This document shows, piece by piece, positions 60,064 through 64,000 of a stretch of DNA of 64,000 bases (its first letter is position 1; every line of letters begins with the position of its first letter). Source of the DNA: UBA5066 sp048500275 (GTDB lineage: Bacteria > Acidobacteriota > Thermoanaerobaculia > UBA5066); the NCBI GenBank assembly GCA_048500275.1, contig JASNYI010000003.1, positions 1-64,000 on the forward strand, in the 5' to 3' direction. The position numbers and the translations under genes are program-made. The notes beneath the pieces are model-generated. The model did no database searches. It saw nothing but the letters and a program-made list of their open reading frames with translations, and was not told the origin of the DNA.

Positions 60064-61701
60064 CTACCTCCTCGCCGGCACCTCGAACACGTCGATCGAG
60101 TCCCCCGCGCGCGCCACGAACTGCGCGTCGCGCGCTTTCAGCTCGGCGAGGACGCGGGCGGCGCGCGGCCTCCCCTCGGCGAAGGGGACCGTTTCGGGGC
60201 CGACGAGGAGGAGCTGCCGCGAGACGGCGACGTAACGCGGGAGCGGGGCGTCGGCGGCGAGGAGGTCGATGCAGCCGGGGATCCGGAACGACGGCAGGTC
60301 GCCTCCGAAGTAGGCGACGCCGAGCGAGGCGGGCGGGATGTCGCGCCGGGCGGCGAGGTCGGCGAGGCGCGGGAGGTCCTGGCCCCAGTCGAGGTTCGAG
60401 TCGGCGAGCGGCGGCACGGAGAAGAAGCGGGCCGCGAGGCCGTGCCGGCCGACGGAGCGCCCGAAGGCGAGCGGCGAGAGGGCGAGGAGGAGGGCGAGGG
60501 CGAACGCCGCGGGGGACCTTCGCAGGAGCGACGGGCCGAGGGCGGCGGCGGCGCCGGCGGAGAGGAGGACGACGACCGGGATCAGGTGCCTCACGCCGAT
60601 CCGCGGCCCGCCGAGCGAGGCCGCGAGGAAGACGGCGCCGGAGAAGAGGAGGAGCCTCGCGCGGAGGGGCGCCCGGATGAAGGCGGCGAGGATCCCCGCG
60701 GCGACGAGGAGGAGCCAGGGGAGGGGCGACTTCACGAGGAGCGCGACGAGATGGTAGGCGGGCGAGGGAGAGGTCGAGACCTCGCCGAGGAGGTACGAGA
60801 GGCGCCCCGCCTCCGTCTGGCGGAGGACGAAGAGGGTCGAGAGGGCGTAGCGCCCGAGCCCCTCGTCGACCCCGGCGACGCGCGTGACGAAGGAGGCGTC
60901 CCCCTCCGGGAGCCGGTAAAGGGAGAGGAGCGTGGGGAGCTGAGCCGCTTCGCCCGCCGTCCAGGGGCGAAGGAGGACGGCGAGGAGGGCGAGGGAGAGG
61001 AGCGGCAGGGCAACGGCCACGAGGACGAAGCGCCGCGTGACGACCCGGTCGCGCGAGAGGCGGAGCGCGGGGACGAGGAGGAGAGGCAGGAGCGGCAGGA
61101 GGACGAGGGCGGTCTGCTTCGTGGCGATCGCCGCGGCGGCCGCGAGGGCCGTCCCGAGCACGCGGGCGGTGAAGGGGCGGTCGTAGAGCGAGATCGTCCC
61201 CCAGACGGCGGCGGCGATCAGGGCGGCGGCGGGGACATCGGCGGTGACGAGGTGCCCGTGCGGGACGAGCGCGGTCTGGCCGGCGAGGAGGGCCGCCGCG
61301 AGAAGCCCCGCCTCGCCCCCGCCCGCAGCGCGGGCGGTGAAGACGAGAAGGAGGACGAGGAACGCCACGGTGACGAGTCGCGCGGCGAGAAGGACCTTCA
61401 CCGGGTCCGCGGCGCCGAAGAGCTGCGCGCGCGCCGAGAGGAAGAGGGAACGGAACGAGAGGGGCGGCGTCTCGACGGCGCGGGCCTGTCGCGCGGCTCT
61501 TCCCCACGCCTCCTTTGCGAACGGGGGCAGCTCGACGTTCACGGCCCAGCTCCCGTGCGTCGCCTGGGCGACGCCGGCCGCGAGGTGGATTGGTTCGTCG
61601 GCGGTGACGCCGTCGCGCCTCGCGTCGAGGACGGCGAGAACCGCCGTCAGGAGGGCGACGGCGAGGAGACCGAGGCGGACGGCCCGCGTGCCCGGAGTCA
61701 C
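60064..61701 (-). CDS. GT39/ArnT-like membrane glycosyltransferase
   Basis: A 545-residue polytopic protein (11 or 12 hydrophobic segments). The first loop contains DGVTADEPIHLAAG, with the acidic pair that in PMT/ArnT-type (GT-C fold) enzymes acts as catalytic base and metal ligand. The loop GRAARQARAVETPPLSFRS follows. A periplasmic C-terminal domain (about 400-545) starts ADSNLDWGQDLPRLADL, common to this group. Such enzymes move a sugar from a polyprenyl-phosphate donor to a protein or lipid. The start is GTG. The acceptor is unknown. Upstream on the same strand lie the NMO-like and DUF4442 genes. Confidence 0.82.
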   Translation of the reverse strand: MTPGTRAVRLGLLAVALLTAVLAVLDARRDGVTADEPIHLAAGVAQATHGSWAVNVELPPFAKEAWGRAARQARAVETPPLSFRSLFLSARAQLFGAADPVKVLLAARLVTVAFLVLLLVFTARAAGGGEAGLLAAALLAGQTALVPHGHLVTADVPAAALIAAAVWGTISLYDRPFTARVLGTALAAAAAIATKQTALVLLPLLPLLLVPALRLSRDRVVTRRFVLVAVALPLLSLALLAVLLRPWTAGEAAQLPTLLSLYRLPEGDASFVTRVAGVDEGLGRYALSTLFVLRQTEAGRLSYLLGEVSTSPSPAYHLVALLVKSPLPWLLLVAAGILAAFIRAPLRARLLLFSGAVFLAASLGGPRIGVRHLIPVVVLLSAGAAAALGPSLLRRSPAAFALALLLALSPLAFGRSVGRHGLAARFFSVPPLADSNLDWGQDLPRLADLAARRDIPPASLGVAYFGGDLPSFRIPGCIDLLAADAPLPRYVAVSRQLLLVGPETVPFAEGRPRAARVLAELKARDAQFVARAGDSIDVFEVPARR

Positions 61702-61705
61702 TTCC

Positions 61706-62695
61706 CTATTCTGCGGCCGGCTCGCGATACGCGGCCGCGAATCCCGCCATCACCTCGGCGACCGGGAGGACGGCGTCTATCTCGCCCACGCTCTTCCCCG
61801 CCTGCCAGGCGTCCTTCGTCGAGCCGCCGTGCCGGATGGCCGCCTTCAGCTTCCAGAACGAGCGGACGGAGTACCAGGCCCGCATCCAGTGCTTCGTCGT
61901 CCGCCCCTTGAGGAGGAGCCGCCCGAGCGGCCCGGCCTTCGTGCCGATCCTCTCGACGTACGGCGACCGGATGACGGCGAGCGGGACGCCGGTGATCCGC
62001 TCGGTCAGGACGATGTCGTCTTCCTTCGCGCGGAGGATCGCCTGCTTGTAGTCGTCGTGCGAGTCGCACTCTACGGTGGCGATGAAGCGGGTCCCCATCT
62101 GGACCCCCTCGTAGCCCAGGGCGAGGGCGCGGGAGAAGCCGGCGGGGCTGCCGACGCCGCCGGCGCAGAGGAGCGGGACGCCGAGGGGGCCGAGGTCGTC
62201 GACCATCTCCTGGGGCGTCCGGTATCCGGCGTGCCCGCCGGCCCGGCTGTTGACGCAGAGGAGGCCGTGGACGCCCGAGTCGAGCGCCCTTTCGGCCCAC
62301 CTGCGGTCGACGACGTCGTGGTAGACGACGCCCCCGGCCGCGCGGACCCTCTCGACGACCCACGCCGGATTCCCGAGCGCGGTGACGAAGAACCGGATGC
62401 CGTGCTCGAGCGCGGCGTCGACGTACCCCTCCATCCGCTTGCGGTAGACGCGGGAGAGGGACTTCTCCGTCAGGACGTTGAGGCCGACGGGCTTCTTCGT
62501 CAGGCTCCGGATCCTCTCGAGCCCCTTACGGAACTCGCAGTGGTGCGCGTAGACGAGGGAGAGGGGCTGGACGATGCCGAGGCCGCCCGCCTCGGAGACG
62601 GCGGCGACGAGCTCGGGGTTCGAGCAGGGGTACATCGCGCCGCAGACGACGGGGAGCTCGACGCCCGCGTGGGCGAGGAAGCGGTTCGGAGTCAC
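61706..62695 (-). CDS. Nitronate monooxygenase-like FMN enzyme
   Basis: A 329-residue TIM-barrel FMN protein of the nitronate monooxygenase/enoyl reductase (NPD) family. It has VELPVVCGAMYPCSNPELVAAVSEAGGLGIV at the start, VVYHDVVDRRWAERALDSGVHGLLCVNSRAGGHAGYRTPQE with the likely catalytic histidine, and CAGGVGSPAGFSRALALGYEGVQMGTRFIATVEC (FMN phosphate). It may oxidise nitronates or act as a polyketide/fatty-acid-type enoyl reductase. The start is GTG 62695, overlapping the DUF4442 stop (GTGA), and the family N-terminus begins right there. Stop TAG at 61706-61708. Confidence 0.88.
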   Translation of the reverse strand: MTPNRFLAHAGVELPVVCGAMYPCSNPELVAAVSEAGGLGIVQPLSLVYAHHCEFRKGLERIRSLTKKPVGLNVLTEKSLSRVYRKRMEGYVDAALEHGIRFFVTALGNPAWVVERVRAAGGVVYHDVVDRRWAERALDSGVHGLLCVNSRAGGHAGYRTPQEMVDDLGPLGVPLLCAGGVGSPAGFSRALALGYEGVQMGTRFIATVECDSHDDYKQAILRAKEDDIVLTERITGVPLAVIRSPYVERIGTKAGPLGRLLLKGRTTKHWMRAWYSVRSFWKLKAAIRHGGSTKDAWQAGKSVGEIDAVLPVAEVMAGFAAAYREPAAE

Positions 62696-63180
62696 TTCGC
62701 TTCCGACGGGCCGACGAGCCAGCGGGCCGCCGCCTTTGCCACGACCTCGCCGGAGGCGTCGCGGATGACGGCTTCGACCTCCACCTCGCGCCGCTCGTTC
62801 GTCTTCGGCGCCTCGACGGAGCACTCGGAGGTGAGCGTGCCGCGCGCCTTCTTCACGTACTCGATGGTCAGGCGGACGAGGATCCCCCGGGCGTCGTCGG
62901 GGAGCCCCGTGTTGAGGGCGAGGCCCGTCGAGAGCTCGGCGAGGTTCATGAGGGCGACGGCGTGGATGGAAGAGAGGTGATTCCTCACCTTCCGCCGGTC
63001 GGCCAGCTCGACGCGCGCGTGCCCGGGAGAGAGCTCGCGGACGACGGCGCCGATCGACCCGGAGTAGGGGACCATCCGGCCGAGGGCCCAGCTGAAGAGC
63101 CGCTCGCCGAAGGGGAGCCTCCGGAAGCGATCCCAGGCGGCCCGCATCTCCCTGCCGGGCGAGGTCACCGTTCTCGTCAT
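62692..63180 (-). CDS. DUF4442 hotdog-fold protein (thioesterase-like)
   Basis: A 162-residue hotdog-fold protein of the DUF4442/PaaI-like type. The helix segment FSWALGRMVPYSGSIGAVVRELSPGHARVEL is followed by NHLSSIHAVALMNLAELSTGLAL, the usual central helix, and by the strands RGILVRLTIEYVKKARGTL. It probably hydrolyses or binds acyl-CoA. AAGGAG precedes the ATG. Its stop overlaps the start of the NMO-like gene by 4 bases, so the two are coupled. The combination hints at joint processing of an acyl or nitro compound, which is inference. Confidence 0.85.
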   Translation of the reverse strand: MTRTVTSPGREMRAAWDRFRRLPFGERLFSWALGRMVPYSGSIGAVVRELSPGHARVELADRRKVRNHLSSIHAVALMNLAELSTGLALNTGLPDDARGILVRLTIEYVKKARGTLTSECSVEAPKTNERREVEVEAVIRDASGEVVAKAAARWLVGPSEAK

Positions 63181-63265
63181 CTCGTCTCCTTCCGTCCCCT
63201 CTCGCCGCCGCGTCCCGGCTGCGCTGCGGCATTCTGCCCGAACCCGCGTAGACTCCCCGCCCGCC

Positions 63266-64000
63266 GTGCTTCTCGCCCCGACCCCCGCCGCCCTCCGCCG
63301 CGCCGTCGCCGCCCTCCGGCGGGGCGAGCCGGTCGCCTTCCCGACGGAGACGGTCTACGGCCTCGGGGCCAGCGCCCTCGACGCGGCGGCCGTCCGGCGG
63401 GTCTTCGAGGCGAAGGGCCGCCCCGACGACAACCCGCTCATCGTCCACGTCACCGGCCTCGCGATGCTGCGCAAGCTGGTCCGGGAGGTCCCGCCCGCCG
63501 CGCGCGCCCTGGCGGAACGCTTCTGGCCCGGCCCGCTCACGATCGTCCTGACGAAGCGGAAGATCGTCCCCGACGTCGTGACGGCCGGCCTCTCGACGGT
63601 GGCCGTCCGGGTCCCCGACCACCCCGTCGCCCTCGCCCTCATCGAGGCCGCCGGGGTGCCCATCGCCGCGCCGAGCGCGAACCGCTCCGGCCGCCCGAGC
63701 CCGACGCGAGCCCGGCACGTCGCGGCCGACTTCCCCGGCCTCCTCGTCCTCGACGGCGGCCCGGCGCGGCACGGCCTCGAGTCGACGGTCGTCGCCCTCG
63801 GCGATCCGCCGCGGGTCCTGCGCCTCGGGGCGATCCCGGTCGAGGAGCTGTGCGGGGTCCTCCCGGGCCTCGTCGTCGCGACGAGGGCCCGGGCGCGGGC
63901 CGAGAGCCCCGGGATGAGGCACCGTCACTACGCCCCGGTGAGACCCCTCGTCCTCTTCCGCCGCTCCCGCTCGGCGGCCCTCAGGGACGCGCTCGCGGCC
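63266..64000 (+). CDS. tsaC: Threonylcarbamoyl-AMP synthase (Sua5/YrdC), cut by the window end
   Basis: The first 245 residues of a Sua5/YrdC/YwlC protein, running off the window without a stop. It makes threonylcarbamoyl-AMP for the t6A modification of tRNAs that read ANN codons. Landmarks are GEPVAFPTETVYGLGASALD, FEAKGRPDDNPLIVHV, FWPGPLTIVLTK, VAVRVPDHPVALALI, IAAPSANRSGRPSPT and LESTVV. The linker PGMRHRHYAPVRPL shows it is the long Sua5 form with a C-terminal domain, not the short TsaC. The start is GTG at 63266, without a Shine-Dalgarno but with TAGACT 11 bp upstream, which suggests a leaderless transcript. It is divergent from the DUF4442 gene. Confidence 0.9.
   Translation, partial: MLLAPTPAALRRAVAALRRGEPVAFPTETVYGLGASALDAAAVRRVFEAKGRPDDNPLIVHVTGLAMLRKLVREVPPAARALAERFWPGPLTIVLTKRKIVPDVVTAGLSTVAVRVPDHPVALALIEAAGVPIAAPSANRSGRPSPTRARHVAADFPGLLVLDGGPARHGLESTVVALGDPPRVLRLGAIPVEELCGVLPGLVVATRARARAESPGMRHRHYAPVRPLVLFRRSRSAALRDALAA

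Overview
The window is 64 kb of very GC-rich bacterial chromosome. It carries no rRNA or tRNA that I can see. Pyruvate:ferredoxin oxidoreductase, a Mo-dependent sulfur-type reductase, two sigma-54 activators and many large secreted proteases suggest an anaerobic or facultatively anaerobic Gram-negative (FadL-type porin, lipoproteins). My best guess is Acidobacteriota, perhaps the Thermoanaerobaculia. That placement is inference from gene content and not a measured result.

Layout. (1) 1-5681 is an integron gene-cassette array: five small cassette genes on the + strand, each ending inside a 57-67 bp attC site, with near-identical attC sites. No integrase lies in the window. The fifth attC is split by an IS110-family element of the IS1111 type (about 3571-5137), which has sub-terminal inverted repeats and a 310 bp non-coding tail that could encode its guide RNA. 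A truncated DUF429 gene running into an inverted, decayed attC closes the array. (2) 5856-9306 reads leftward: a PLP-dependent decarboxylase, a NifX/NifB-like cofactor-binding protein and a PAS-type sigma-54 activator. (3) 9412-13113 holds a PHP phosphoesterase, an unknown secreted protein and an AbgT transporter. (4) 13229-16789 is an NtrC-type two-component system next to a secreted DUF2202 protein whose upstream region has a -24/-12-like promoter and clustered TGCAG boxes. (5) 17081-23982 is an operon for a Psr/Phs-type molybdenum reductase (catalytic, Fe-S and NrfD subunits), two YeeE/YedE sulfur transporters, one fused to a rhodanese-like domain without its cysteine, and a FadL-type porin. 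(6) 24053-29813 has an oligopeptide-type binding lipoprotein, an orphan lasso-peptide B2-like protease, dodecin, and a thiolase-FadJ beta-oxidation pair. (7) 29934-41027 has a DUF3857/transglutaminase/TPR protein, a beta-helix protein, a subtilisin-like protease and an ABC-2 exporter. (8) 41265-45872 is pyruvate:ferredoxin oxidoreductase plus a dihydroorotate-dehydrogenase-like protein. (9) 45949-51114 has a membrane/TPR protein, a DUF2911 protein and a receptor-like Ser/Thr kinase. (10) 51130-55545 is a translationally coupled set: PIG-L deacetylase, a 44-residue membrane protein and a sodium:solute symporter. (11) 55625-64000 has GlgX, a small secreted protein overlapping a metalloprotease, a GT39-like membrane protein, a DUF4442 protein coupled to a nitronate-monooxygenase-like enzyme, and the start of a Sua5/TsaC gene cut by the window edge.

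The most notable parts are the attC array with its attC-targeting IS and candidate guide RNA, the sigma-54/DUF2202 stress-type circuit, the sulfur reductase-importer operon, and the coupled PIG-L/small protein/symporter set. Many long open frames antisense to these genes are by-products of high GC and were left out.
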